Assembly (NCBI GenBank): GCA_002299465.1
Contig: DBNX01000026.1
Location: forward strand, 1 to 40,525
Length of the DNA: 40,525 nucleotides
From: Patescibacteria group bacterium UBA661
GTDB taxonomy: Bacteria > Patescibacteriota > Minisyncoccia > Phycocordibacterales > UBA918
Direction of reading: 5' to 3'
Shown piece by piece: positions 32,303 through 40,525 of this stretch; the stretch's first letter is position 1, and the number at the start of each line of letters is the position of its first letter. A program made the translations under genes and the position numbers. The notes under the pieces were generated by a model. That model saw nothing but the letters and a program-made list of their open reading frames with translations. It made no database searches and was not told the DNA's origin.

Positions 32303-35300
32303 TTAATTAACACCGATTGGCGTAAAGATATTCATACCCGTATGCGGCGCGCTGTTGGTACCAAACGGAACGGCAATTCCCCAGAACACACTAGTCGCTA
32401 CTGGTGGTGTGGCGGTGTTTGGTTTGCCTAGATTTATATCTAGGATTACCGGAGTGCTTGATGATAATTGCTGACAGGTAACGCAAGCGCCGTACGTGAA
32501 GGTGCTCGTAGCGACTTTTTGTTGCGAAGCTGGAATTATGGAGGAAATACCGTCTGACAAATCAGTGGCTTGGACATCAATATTGACTGGCACGTTACCA
32601 AGATTAACGATGGTGGTAGAGGCGTTGGTGGAGCCGGTGTTGGTGTTGGCCTCCAGGGCACCGTAGTTAATTAAAGCGTCCACGGTAATAGCGCGCAAAG
32701 TCATTAGTTCTACGCCCGGAGCCGAAGCAAAATCGTAACCATTAGCAGCGTCCTCTACTTCGACATAAGCCAGCCACTCTTGACCATCAAACGCCCCGCT
32801 GTCAGTTGGCTCAGCGAAGAATTTTACACCCGCGGCACAACGTAGAGTACAGCTATTACCAGAGCAGTTAGTAAAAGTACAACCGCCGTTAGTGGTAGAT
32901 AGTTTGTAGCAGTTGTTATCATTGGGGGTACAAGCCGGACCCACTCCACTACGATAGATGGTGGCAGTGGCGTGAGTGATATCACCAAAACCATTTAAGT
33001 CCGTAACTGTGGATGAAGCAATAACTATTGTGGTGGTACCCGGCATTAAACTAATGTTAATACCGTTATTCAATGTTACTGGTCCGAAACTAGGATCAAA
33101 TTGCAAACCAAGCTCGGCGACTTCTCCGTAAAAATCAAGTGGTGTGCCGGCGTTGGTGACACGGAAACAGTATGAATCAGAAGCGTTAACAGTCGGCACA
33201 ATCGCATACTCGACTTCGGTGTAGTAATTTTGACTGATATCAATTGCTCCCGTCTGATTGCTTGGACTGGTCACTAATCTACCAGCCGTAAAAGTGCCTC
33301 TTGTGGCAGTGAGTAAATCAGTCGTCGAAAGACCGTTACTGACAACACTAGAAGTCGCCATACAAATTGGTGATGAATCACAACTAGCCTGATTCGGTAC
33401 TGGTAGGTACGCAGCACTAGCTACTGACTCACAAGTGGCCACTGAACCTCTGGGGGCAAACTCTAAACGAAATTGTTGTCCAGTGATTCCAAGACCAGAG
33501 TTTTCAATCGCAAATCGCACCCTAACAACATTATTGGGGATAGAATTACCAGCTGCGTTCTGAGCAGAAAGCCACGAAGCTCCGCCTGGAGTCTGCTCGG
33601 CACCAAAGAAAATGGTCGGCCTAGTGGCAACTCGAGCGCGCGCGGTTATGCTATCCCAGGCGCCAATTTGATACCAATAAGCAAAACCATACCCACCACT
33701 AGTGTAGCTACTATCAACCGCCGAAGTTGTTGCTACTAATGTTCCAGCACTGTTAAAGAGTGATACAAAAATCGTATTGTCGGTGCGCCAATCAATTTCT
33801 ACTTCGTACCAACCAGTACTGTAGGTAACAGTAGTCGTGGCTAACACCACACCAGAAACGTCATTGTTTTCAACGTTTCTGGCTAGTGAAATACGGTCTA
33901 CACCGAAACGCTCCAAACACACCGCGTAATTTTGGTTGGTTGTACCTGGTGACTGCACGGCAAAGAGAAAACAAGGTTCGTCGTTATTTCCAGATGCACC
34001 AGCGTCAACATATTGCATGTAACGAATGATATTGCCTTGAGCTATTGTTTGGTCAAATCTGAACATACCATCGGTAGTTCTGCCGGTCACTGGATTGGCA
34101 CCGAGCGCGCGCGTGCCGCCAAATACTGGACTGGTAACAGTTCGGAAGAGTGTTGTGTCACCACTGTACTCAGACAGTGAATTATCCTCAAAGTCATCAA
34201 AGGCTACAAACGTCGTCGTGCCACTCCCCGCAGCTACGGCTGAATTATTTCCGTAGTACATAAAGACAGTGGCGTAACCGCTTGCTGGTAAGCTCGGCAC
34301 TCTCACCCAAACCTGAGCTTCAGTACTCGCGGTATACCGCTCAATCCAGAATGGTATTTCGGTCAGACCATTATCCGAGGTAAAGCGTAGATCCTCAAAA
34401 TCCGGCTGCATGGTGTTTTCATAATTAACGATGATTTTGACAGCGGTGCTGGCATAAGCCTGATTATCATTGTTAAGGATGCGAACCCGCTTACGCTGTC
34501 CCCAACTCAAGTTGTACCACTCACTATTTACAACTCCCACCCCACCATCATTATTACGCCACCTAAATTGAGTCTGTTCCGTCAGGAGACATGAACTGTT
34601 ATCAAAACGGATAGAACCACAAGCATCTATACCGTCAATATCAAAACCTTCACCATTAAGCGTACCGAAGCTGTTGGTAAAGCGCCAAGCGTTGATGGTC
34701 GTACCTACCAACTCCACGTTAAAGCCAGACAATGAGCCGGTGGCATTAAAGCCAACATTATCGAAAATCATTGAGGGATTGGCGTTTAGTGTGGTCGAAG
34801 AGAGAGTGATCAGTGAGCCGGTATTAACCGCTAATTCATATCGACCGTTAGCCAAATCAGCAATCGTAGACAGTCCTAGCAACTGCAGACCGTCAATCGC
34901 CATATCCCTAAATTGGTAACGATTGGCGTTTAGAGTTCCGCCCGCGATAATTAAATTATAAGTACCGGTGCCGTTGTTTCTGATAACGGTGTCATTACCA
35001 ACACCACCCAAGATATTAAGGGTGCCAGAAATTACGGTGGTGGTTGAATTGGGGGTGAACTCAACTGTCACTACGCGCTCACTACCCACGATGGAAGTGC
35101 CGTCAAAATCAGTCGCAAAGCTCCAGTGTTCAGTCGATGTCGCTAAAGTAAGATTGCCTTGAATTTGTAGTCGTCCGTTAATGTTGTTGTGGTCTTGGGA
35201 ATAAAGAGAGCTATTTGTTGCTACGGTAGTAGTGGCGGCGGCACTGTACCAAGAACGCACCGCCGCTCCAGGACCAATTTCGAGAGTACCATAAAGATCA

Positions 35301-38300
35301 CCATTGTTAGTGCGAGTGTTTATGCTGTAAACTAAGGGCGCCAACAAACGCAGGGTAGTGTTGGTCCAGGTAGTAGCGGCCCCGCCCACAGAATTAGTAA
35401 ACACACCACCCACAGTCACTACCGCCCCCGGGTTCACAGTCAAACTATTAACGCTGGCAATCGTAAAGTTGTTGGTGGTAGTAGCGCTAAAGAGCGTATA
35501 ACCACCGCTCGGGGCACCGATTTGTAAATTATTAAAGGCATTGTTGCCGGGATTGATAGTCCGTCCCCCAGCTGGTGCATTGAGTAAAACTGTACCCGAA
35601 GCGTGCGTAAACGATCCACCAGTGGCAGTGAACGAACCGCCGACCGCCAGTGTACCGGTGCCAATGAGAACACTTCCCGACTCCACGGCGAAGCTATCCA
35701 ATAAAGTGAGGTTATTATCTTGTAAAGTGTAAACACCACCGCCCACAAAGCGAATCGTATGCAAATCAGAAGAGCTCGCTAAGATAGTCGCCGTAGTAGT
35801 CGCTCGCATAATCAAATCCGAAGTGTTGTGAGTAATTGCGCCCCCGACGTTACGGAAATTGCCCGCTACACTGATTGCTCCGCTCGGAAGCGAAACGGTA
35901 CCGCGACTAATTGTCACTGAACCACTTGAGGTGGCATTCGTGTCAGTCATATTCCAACTACCAGCTCCGTTAAAAGTCAGTGTGCCAACCGTCGCCCCAT
36001 TAAAGCGAATGGTGTTACCTGTGCTGGTGGCTGTAAAGACAAATGGTGTAGTGGTAGCGTTAAGCGAACCGCCATTGACAGCAAACGCGGCAGCGGCCGT
36101 AGTAGTACCAGCAGGCAAAGTCATCGTGCCGGCACTTTGTGTGTACGAACCAGTCAGAGTTAGAGTTGGGTCGGTGACACTCCAGCTACCAGCACCAGTT
36201 ACTGTGAGGTTGTGTAAATTATCAGAGTTCACATCAACCGTACGAGTAGCACCAGTGGTGGTCAAGGTGACAGTAGAGCTAGCGGCAACAAATTGTGCGC
36301 CAGTACCAAAAATAAAGCTACCACCAATCGTATGGGTTTGTGTGCCAGCGGCTCTAAAGACCGCGTTACTTTGTGCTTCAAAAGTACCATCGTGCGGAGC
36401 CCCTGCTCCCCCGCCACTTACCGTCACATTCCCGCCCGGCGCAAAAGTCTTCGCGTTCCAAACTATTAATTTTGTATTGGCTGGTAAAGTCAAAGTATCG
36501 GGTGCGCCATTAACCGCTGTAAAAGGAATGTCGGAATCGTTGTCACTGTCCCAGACACCCATATTATCTATGGTAATCGGATCAATGTTTTCATGTCTCA
36601 CAATCACTCGATTTTCATACAAATGCATATTACTGATGGAAGAAATTGGGGCCATTGTTACGTTGACCGCCCTTTGGGTTTGACCATTTATGAAAAGTGT
36701 CAAAGTATCAAGCGGACTGAAAGCGACGTTACTGATGCTGTAAGCACCAGTAGTTGGATTACAAGTAGTGTTGTAGGTAGTAAGACCAGCCACTACCAAA
36801 CGAATGTTAGGAGTTATGCCGTCACAAACCGTAGAGACCGTTGTCCCCTCATCACTGTAAACATTCCCCGAGACAGTGATTAAAGCCGCTGAATCGTCCC
36901 AAACAATGTACCCAGGATCACCAGCCGGATCGCTATCGTGCGCTTCGCCAGCTAAATTACCAGTATGATTAGTAAACCGCCAAGAGCTTACCGCTGTACC
37001 CGTGGCTGTTACGTTTCTCGGATTGGTGACACCGCCACTTTGAGCGAAGCGGTTGCCGGTAAAATTCCTCGCCTGATTTTGGTTTATAACCGAACCAAAG
37101 ACCGTGATGGCCGTGCCGTTATTTATATTGACCAGATGATCAGTGTTGTTAAATGACGTGACTGTCGGAGTGCCCGAAAAGACAATTCCCGAAAGATTGG
37201 TGTCGCGGACAATCACTCGATCCCACTCGGTACTAGCGGTACCGCCGATAGTGATGGCGTAGGTGCCAGCCCCCTGATTTTGAATGGTTGTACTGGCGGT
37301 GCTGGTACCCAACACCGACAATGAACCGCCCAACCAAGTAGCGCTAGCGCCATTAGCAAAGTAAACATTAGCCCGACGTTCATTGCCGCCAGTTAAATCA
37401 GAACCATCAAAATCAGTGGCGAAACTCCAGTAATCATCACCAGTGGTCCTGACTAATTGACCAAATATGTACAAATCACCATTAACGCCTTGGTGGTCCT
37501 GAGAATATAAAGATCCGCCCGTCTGAACATTTATAGAGTTTACCGTGGTATTCCAAACACGTGCCTGTGTACCACTAGCAATGACCAAGGAAGCGTATTG
37601 TTCGCTAGTAGCCGAATCATTTAATGTGTAAGTGCCAACTCCAAACAAAGACAATGTCGAGCCAGTAAAGGTGGTATTAGCACCCGCGATATTATTGAGA
37701 AATCCACCACCCACCGCCAAGGTTTGTCCACTGCCAACAGTGAAATTATTGTGATTGATGAGTCGCCACGCCGCTGTCGCGGTAGCGTTTTCCAGAACCG
37801 TAGCATTTCCCACCTTGTCGATATCAACGTTAGCAAAGGCGGAATTACCAGCCCTGATGTTGGTTGGGCTAGTGCCGATAAATCTTACCATTCCATTGTT
37901 GGCAGTGAACACACCCCGGTTTGTAAAGTCACCTCGCACTAAGAGATTTGCACTATTACTAGCCAGCAACGTGCCGTTATTCACCACCTCCAAATTACCC
38001 TGCACTTCCGTGAGAACATCGTTGGTATTCAAATCAAAAGTTGAGCTAGCTGTCCCGCCCACAGTGAGATTGTTTAAGACCAAAATACCAGCTCCTTGGG
38101 CAGTGTAAGTTTGGTTACCAGTCCCTGACTCTAATTGCAAATTGAAATAAGTGGTGGACAAAACATTAGCACCGGCTCCGCTGTATCTAATCGTGCTAGC
38201 GCCTTCGAGTAAAGTGCCAGTTTCAACCAAGACCGTGCCCACTCCCGCCAAATCCCAGACCGAGCTTACAGCATTTAAGAAGTGGGCATTGGCAATGGTG

Positions 38301-40525
38301 AATCGTCCCGTGATGGTAGTGGTAGCTGTGCCGAGCGGAGTGGTTGTACCGACTACCGAACCACTACCCAACACTAGATTATTGAGTGTCCAAGGCGAAC
38401 TGCCACCAAACGAGTTGGTGCGTTCGATAGTTGTAGTACCACCACCGAGAGAAAGCGTACCGTTACCGAACAAAGAGCCGTTACGAACCGTTACATCGCT
38501 AGTGCCCGTGACGGTACCGGTCGCCACCTCAATATCGCCTAGTATCTGTAAGTTAGCACCAATATTCCAACCGCCACCCACCCCCGCAAACCGCACGTTA
38601 TGCAAAGTCACGGTACTCGGCGCGGTTATGCTCTTACCGGTTGTTGTGGCATTGAAAATGAAGGTCGAGGAAGCGGCGTTAAGAGTCGCGCCGGTGTTTA
38701 AGACTAATCGTCCAGCCAGCCGGTGAGTTTGGGTTCCGCTCGCTGTAAAAGTGGCATTCGCCCCAAGAGCCAAAGTGCCTTCGTGGCCGTTGCTATTACC
38801 ATTACCACTCAAAGTGATTTCACCACCCGGCGCAAAAGATCTATTGGCAAACACGAACAGCTCGGTGTTGGCGGCGGTGACTAAGGTGTTGGTGGCACTA
38901 CTGGTGGCGGCGAAGAAAGCGATATCACTATCGTTATCGCCGTCAAAAATAGTCATATCAGCAATCGTCAAAGGCGCCGTGTCCTCGTGACGAACAATCA
39001 CCCGATTGGCATACAAATCGAGATTCGTGATGTTGGCAGTTGGAGTTTTTGTTACCGCACTCCCCCGTAATCCACCGTTGGTATTTAGATACACCACGAT
39101 TACCGGATCTCCGATGTAGGACACATTAACAAACGTGTAGGCACCAGTGGTGGCGTTACAAGGTACTTGGTCCGTGTAAACACCGCCATCAACCACAATT
39201 CTTACGTTCGGTGTCACTCCATCACAAACCGGCGCTCCCTGGGGCGTCACTCCGGCATCACTGTAAACAACACCCGAGACGTTAATCACGTTCGATGAAT
39301 CATCAAAGCGGATTGATCCTGGGTTAGCATCACCAGCATCAAAGGCCTCTCCGTAAAGAGAACCAGTGCCGTTGCGGAACCATACAAAATTGGCTGTCGT
39401 CGTACCCACTCTAGTCACGTTGTTGGCACTACCGACACTGGTGGTGGCAAAATTAAAGCGCAGGAACTGGGCTCCCGGATTAGTGTCGATGGTTGAGGTG
39501 TCCATTGTGATGCCAGTCCGACCCGGATTAACCAAGAACGAAGCGTCTCTAAACACTGACAAGGTTGTCGAGCTAACGAGCGACAGACCACTGGATACGG
39601 TGTCAGCGACACTGAAAAATTGCGCTGTCACTGTCGCTTGTTCAAAACGCAACTCGTAAGCACCACTAATGGCGGCTAGTGTTGTCGTGGCTGTACTGGT
39701 ACCGCTAATCACAATCGATGAGCTGGCAATCGTAACTACTGTACTGGAAGCGAATCTAACATTTACTGGTCGTGCCGAAGCACCGAGAGCCGTGCCATCA
39801 AAGTCAGTATTAGCAGACCACTGCTCCACTCCACTCGTGCGGCGATAATTACCAAAAATATGCAAATTACCATTAACTCCCGCGTGATTTTGAGAATAAA
39901 TCGCCCCCGATAAACCACTGGTCAGATATGATGCCGCGCTTGAATTCCACATTCTAACCAACGTACTGCTGGCGGCTTCTAGTGTGCCGTAAGTATCGCC
40001 ACCATGTGCTCTGGCGTTAAGATTAACCGTACCACCAGAAGCCAAACGCAAGGTCGAACCAGTCCAAGTCGTGTTAGCACTATTCACTGCATTTGTGAAA
40101 TTGCCAACACTAGCTAGAGTCACACCGGAATTAACAGTAAATTGTTGAACGTTGGTAAGATTTATGGCGGTAGTAGCCGTCGCATTTTCCGTAACTGTAA
40201 AGTTACCAGTGGCACTGTTGAATTCGAGTGTAGCAAAACTGGAAGAGCCGGCGGCGATTGTTTCGCTACCAGCCGTTGAATTAAACCGGACTGTTCCGTT
40301 ATTGGGGTTGAAGACAGCGTTGTTATCGAACGAGCCACCCACCGCTAGTACACCAGTTGGGAAAACCGCATCCCCGCCAACCTCAGCTGTGTAAGAACCA
40401 ATGATGGTAACAGTGTTGTCAATGAAATTTCTAGTTGACTTCACTTGTTGGCCAGAGACATCATAAAAATTAGTAGTGCTAGCTTGATTATTCCTCTCCG
40501 TAGCAATCCAACCAGCACTTCTCGC
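32303..40525 (-). CDS. giant modular surface protein, N-terminus outside window
   Basis: Open frame of 2740 codons reaching the window edge without a stop, so the gene continues upstream; the GTG at 40444 is internal, since in-frame sequence upstream (WIATERNNQ, NFYDVSGQQV) looks coding. The visible part starts with three long Ser/Thr/Gly/Asn-rich repeats of beta-helix/adhesin type, each holding a YSQxHxxxNGxLxIxG-type motif and WSxxTDFDG. The first two also contain a carboxypeptidase-regulatory-like segment (VYSDxGT, CDGxTPNxR). Then come a B-type module (FRWRNNDGG) interrupted by a DUF2341 domain (EWYNLSWGQRKRVRIL ... WVRVPSLPASGYATVFMYYG) plus a lectin-like stretch, the rest of the B module (ASWLSAQN ... 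YCFRVTNAGTPL), and a Cys-rich C-terminal domain shared with the 615-aa protein. Probable adhesin or surface fibre; no enzymatic residues seen. Confidence 0.88.
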   Translation of the reverse strand, partial: ARSAGWIATERNNQASTTNFYDVSGQQVKSTRNFIDNTVTIIGSYTAEVGGDAVFPTGVLAVGGSFDNNAVFNPNNGTVRFNSTAGSETIAAGSSSFATLEFNSATGNFTVTENATATTAINLTNVQQFTVNSGVTLASVGNFTNAVNSANTTWTGSTLRLASGGTVNLNARAHGGDTYGTLEAASSTLVRMWNSSAASYLTSGLSGAIYSQNHAGVNGNLHIFGNYRRTSGVEQWSANTDFDGTALGASARPVNVRFASSTVVTIASSSIVISGTSTATTTLAAISGAYELRFEQATVTAQFFSVADTVSSGLSLVSSTTLSVFRDASFLVNPGRTGITMDTSTIDTNPGAQFLRFNFATTSVGSANNVTRVGTTTANFVWFRNGTGSLYGEAFDAGDANPGSIRFDDSSNVINVSGVVYSDAGVTPQGAPVCDGVTPNVRIVVDGGVYTDQVPCNATTGAYTFVNVSYIGDPVIVVYLNTNGGLRGSAVTKTPTANITNLDLYANRVIVRHEDTAPLTIADMTIFDGDNDSDIAFFAATSSATNTLVTAANTELFVFANRSFAPGGEITLSGNGNSNGHEGTLALGANATFTASGTQTHRLAGRLVLNTGATLNAASSTFIFNATTTGKSITAPSTVTLHNVRFAGVGGGWNIGANLQILGDIEVATGTVTGTSDVTVRNGSLFGNGTLSLGGGTTTIERTNSFGGSSPWTLNNLVLGSGSVVGTTTPLGTATTTITGRFTIANAHFLNAVSSVWDLAGVGTVLVETGTLLEGASTIRYSGAGANVLSTTYFNLQLESGTGNQTYTAQGAGILVLNNLTVGGTASSTFDLNTNDVLTEVQGNLEVVNNGTLLASNSANLLVRGDFTNRGVFTANNGMVRFIGTSPTNIRAGNSAFANVDIDKVGNATVLENATATAAWRLINHNNFTVGSGQTLAVGGGFLNNIAGANTTFTGSTLSLFGVGTYTLNDSATSEQYASLVIASGTQARVWNTTVNSINVQTGGSLYSQDHQGVNGDLYIFGQLVRTTGDDYWSFATDFDGSDLTGGNERRANVYFANGASATWLGGSLSVLGTSTASTTIQNQGAGTYAITIGGTASTEWDRVIVRDTNLSGIVFSGTPTVTSFNNTDHLVNINNGTAITVFGSVINQNQARNFTGNRFAQSGGVTNPRNVTATGTAVSSWRFTNHTGNLAGEAHDSDPAGDPGYIVWDDSAALITVSGNVYSDEGTTVSTVCDGITPNIRLVVAGLTTYNTTCNPTTGAYSISNVAFSPLDTLTLFINGQTQRAVNVTMAPISSISNMHLYENRVIVRHENIDPITIDNMGVWDSDNDSDIPFTAVNGAPDTLTLPANTKLIVWNAKTFAPGGNVTVSGGGAGAPHDGTFEAQSNAVFRAAGTQTHTIGGSFIFGTGAQFVAASSTVTLTTTGATRTVDVNSDNLHNLTVTGAGSWSVTDPTLTLTGSYTQSAGTMTLPAGTTTAAAAFAVNGGSLNATTTPFVFTATSTGNTIRFNGATVGTLTFNGAGSWNMTDTNATSSGSVTISRGTVSLPSGAISVAGNFRNVGGAITHNTSDLIMRATTTATILASSSDLHTIRFVGGGVYTLQDNNLTLLDSFAVESGSVLIGTGTLAVGGSFTATGGSFTHASGTVLLNAPAGGRTINPGNNAFNNLQIGAPSGGYTLFSATTTNNFTIASVNSLTVNPGAVVTVGGVFTNSVGGAATTWTNTTLRLLAPLVYSINTRTNNGDLYGTLEIGPGAAVRSWYSAAATTTVATNSSLYSQDHNNINGRLQIQGNLTLATSTEHWSFATDFDGTSIVGSERVVTVEFTPNSTTTVISGTLNILGGVGNDTVIRNNGTGTYNLIIAGGTLNANRYQFRDMAIDGLQLLGLSTIADLANGRYELAVNTGSLITLSSTTLNANPSMIFDNVGFNATGSLSGFNVELVGTTINAWRFTNSFGTLNGEGFDIDGIDACGSIRFDNSSCLLTEQTQFRWRNNDGGVGVVNSEWYNLSWGQRKRVRILNNDNQAYASTAVKIIVNYENTMQPDFEDLRFTSDNGLTEIPFWIERYTASTEAQVWVRVPSLPASGYATVFMYYGNNSAVAAGSGTTTFVAFDDFEDNSLSEYSGDTTLFRTVTSPVFGGTRALGANPVTGRTTDGMFRFDQTIAQGNIIRYMQYVDAGASGNNDEPCFLFAVQSPGTTNQNYAVCLERFGVDRISLARNVENNDVSGVVLATTTVTYSTGWYEVEIDWRTDNTIFVSLFNSAGTLVATTSAVDSSYTSGGYGFAYWYQIGAWDSITARARVATRPTIFFGAEQTPGGASWLSAQNAAGNSIPNNVVRVRFAIENSGLGITGQQFRLEFAPRGSVATCESVASAAYLPVPNQASCDSSPICMATSSVVSNGLSTTDLLTATRGTFTAGRLVTSPSNQTGAIDISQNYYTEVEYAIVPTVNASDSYCFRVTNAGTPLDFYGEVAELGLQFDPSFGPVTLNNGINISLMPGTTTIVIASSTVTDLNGFGDITHATATIYRSGVGPACTPNDNNCYKLSTTNGGCTFTNCSGNSCTLRCAAGVKFFAEPTDSGAFDGQEWLAYVEVEDAANGYDFASAPGVELMTLRAITVDALINYGALEANTNTGSTNASTTIVNLGNVPVNIDVQATDLSDGISSIIPASQQKVATSTFTYGACVTCQQLSSSTPVILDINLGKPNTATPPVATSVFWGIAVPFGTNSAPHTGMNIFTPIGVN
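34600..35610 (-). repeat. long repeat 3 of the giant protein, shortened
   Basis: About 335 codons matching the first half of repeats 1 and 2: SGTVLLN, YTLFSATTTNNF, YSQDHNNINGRLQIQG (35157-35210), HWSFATDFDG, WRFTNSFGTLNGEGFD. The CDG/NRVIVRH half is missing and the B module with DUF2341 follows instead. Confidence 0.65.
35611..37905 (-). repeat. long repeat 2 of the giant protein
   Basis: About 765 codons with the same landmark order: NNGMVRF, ATVLENATATAA, YSQDHQGVNGDLYIFG (37457-37510), VCDGITPNIRLVVAG, NRVIVRHENIDPITI, FAPGGNVTVSG. Confidence 0.7.
37906..40310 (-). repeat. long repeat 1 of the giant protein
   Basis: About 800 codons. Landmarks: NNGTVRF, FTVTENATATTA, YSQNHAGVNGNLHIFG (39846-39905), VCDGVTPNVRIVVDG, NRVIVRHEDTAPLTI, FAPGGEITLSG. 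Boundaries approximate. Confidence 0.7.

Noticed and set aside
35859..36683. 274-codon plus-strand open frame opposite the giant protein gene
   Set aside because: Antisense shadow: the Thr/Ser/Gly/Val codons of the repeat protein leave few stops on the other strand. The product has no signal, no domain and mirrors the repeat periodicity. The same applies to 38151-38726 and 23240-23812.

Overview
The window reads as part of a Candidate Phyla Radiation (Patescibacteria, probably Parcubacteria-like) chromosome. Every gene I can support lies on the minus strand, spacing is tight (often 2-10 bp, with small overlaps), TGA is used as a stop (so not the recoded SR1/Gracilibacteria code), and clear Shine-Dalgarno sites are rare. 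Most of the DNA encodes very large Ser/Thr/Asn/Gly-rich secreted repeat proteins of the kind these small-genome bacteria place on their surface. The lineage call is inference from gene content; there is no rRNA or ribosomal protein gene here to fix it.

In the direction of transcription (high to low coordinates): (1) 40525-32303, the end of a giant surface protein with three long beta-helix-like repeats, a DUF2341 domain nested inside another module, and a C-terminal domain shared with a second protein. (2) 32286-28133, a four-FN3 secreted protein, a LolD/MacB-type ABC ATPase with a long C-terminal extension, and its FtsX/MacB permease. (3) 28017-23990, a 615-aa surface protein, a strong terminator, an Ig-like membrane protein and a secreted DUF4215/Ig/dockerin protein. 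(4) 23922-22489, a self-contained unit: promoter, an 83-nt cloverleaf-like RNA leader, a 382-aa secreted protein and a rho-independent terminator. (5) 22365-18085, a cohesin operon: two membrane-anchored cohesin proteins, a coiled-coil membrane protein, and a protein with both a cohesin and a dockerin. (6) 17970-7503, a TolB-like propeller protein, a 2049-aa repeat protein, and two Ig-like membrane proteins, one with a LytR_C domain. (7) 7443-4924, a four-gene thiol-redox operon (unknown, DsbA-like, TlpA-like without cysteines, CcdA). (8) 4822-4511, a 50-residue membrane protein with its own promoter and terminator. (9) 4481-35, AI-2E-family transporter, unknown membrane protein, CapA-like protein, FKBP and a tRNA-guanine transglycosylase lacking its zinc cysteines.

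Taken together the window looks like a cell-surface assembly locus: secreted repeat proteins rich in paired cysteines, membrane anchors with cohesins, dockerin-bearing partners, DUF916-like Ig membrane proteins that may pair with WxL-like C-terminal domains, and Dsb/FKBP folding helpers. No glycoside hydrolase is present, so the cohesin-dockerin pairs are unlikely to be a cellulosome; a role in surface architecture or host-cell attachment is the inference I favour.
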